NCBI GenBank assembly: GCA_047518005.1
Contig: JAKZRT010000136.1
Span: 1 to 5,260, forward strand
DNA length: 5,260 bases
Origin: JAKZRT01 sp047518005
GTDB taxonomy: Bacteria > Pseudomonadota > Alphaproteobacteria > Rhodobacterales > Rhodobacteraceae
Direction: 5' to 3'
Numbering within the stretch: position 1 is the stretch's first letter; every line of letters begins with the position of its first letter. Positions 5,141-5,260 of this stretch are shown one piece after another. The notes beneath the pieces were generated by a model, which did not search any database, was not told the origin of the DNA, and worked only from the letters and a program-made list of their open reading frames with translations. Position numbers and translations under genes: made by a program.

Positions 5141-5175
5141 TGTCCGGTTTATGTACCAGATGATCTGTCCGGTTT
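5141..5175 (+). repeat. Direct repeat TGTCCGGTTT, period 25
   Basis: Two exact 10-base copies start at 5141 and 5166, on the same face of the helix to within about half a turn. A looser relative, TGTCGGTA, occurs at 5123. They lie between the presumed IS tip and the transposase gene and are probably subterminal transposase-binding sites. Confidence 0.6.
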
Positions 5176-5205
5176 TAGAACGCCTCCAAGCCATGGAGGG
5201 AGGCG

Positions 5206-5260
5206 ATGCGTCGGACGGAGCAGGTACAGGGACTGAGATTGATGAAGTTCGAGGAGGTTT
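5206..5260 (+). CDS. Transposase N-terminus, ISNCY/IS1202-like (runs off the window)
   Basis: Only 18 codons are present, reading MRRTEQVQGLRLMKFEEV. From memory this start, with EQVQGLRLMKFE, is typical of ISNCY (IS1202-like) transposases that go on to a helix-turn-helix and a DDE integrase core; those parts are outside the window. A strong ribosome binding site, GGAGGGAGG (5195-5203), precedes the ATG by 2 bases, or by 5 counted from GGAGGG. An ATG at 5193 is in another frame. The family name rests on recollection of similar proteins and is moderately sure; whether the gene is intact cannot be judged. Confidence 0.7.
   Translation, partial: MRRTEQVQGLRLMKFEEV

Larger units (their letters stand above)
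5117..5260 (+). mobile_element. Left end of an insertion sequence (ISNCY/IS1202-like), incomplete
   Basis: A transposase start with its own ribosome binding site lies at 5206. The 60-90 bases before it carry the repeated motif TGTCCGGTTT (5141-5150 and 5166-5175), typical of an IS end with transposase-binding repeats. The outer boundary is uncertain: a TGTCTGTGTCGG tip at 5117 or the first TGTCCGG at 5141 are both possible. The right end and any target duplication are outside the window. Confidence 0.55.

Noticed and set aside
5024..5194. Upstream extension of copy B to 5194
   Set aside because: It would hide the signal peptide inside the protein, ignore the GAGGGGG site at 5035-5029, and read through the promoter and IS end.

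Overview
The window looks like chromosomal DNA of a GC-rich alphaproteobacterium, most likely of the Rhodobacterales/Roseobacter group. The reasons are a RecA N-terminus of alphaproteobacterial type preceded by GTTC-N7-GTTC-type LexA boxes, a VPLPA-CTERM-like sorting tail on two secreted proteins, and the N-terminus of an ISNCY/IS1202-like transposase of a kind I associate with that group. The organism call is inference from remembered families; no search was run.

Layout: (1) 1-300, minus strand: the first 62 codons of recA with its ribosome binding site, a sigma70-like promoter and two LexA-box candidates, one in the -35/-10 spacer and one at the expected start of transcription. (2) 357-791, minus: a small protein made of two CBS domains, with a TTGACA -35 and a perfect CCAAGCGCTTGG palindrome just upstream. 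(3) 1061-2560, plus: a complete CoA-acylating methylmalonate-semialdehyde dehydrogenase (mmsA), divergent from the CBS gene across about 270 bases. (4) 2576-3424, minus: an uncharacterised serine alpha/beta-hydrolase, convergent with mmsA and only 15 bases from its stop. (5) 3571-5105, minus: an apparent two-gene operon of tandemly duplicated exosortase-substrate proteins (about 73% identical by hand alignment), with a candidate promoter and a strong rho-independent terminator built on a UUCG tetraloop. (6) About 5117-5260, plus: the left end of an insertion sequence and the first 18 codons of its transposase, inserted just upstream of the promoter of that operon.

The least described part is the duplicated secreted pair. 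Each protein has a signal peptide, four cysteines in matching places, a strongly conserved ectodomain and a near-identical IPVPAGG membrane tail ending in RRR. They are probably exported, processed at the C-terminus by an exosortase encoded elsewhere, and released or attached at the cell surface. The other genes look like ordinary housekeeping or catabolic genes and show no shared pathway. No RNA genes, CRISPR arrays or prophage genes were seen.
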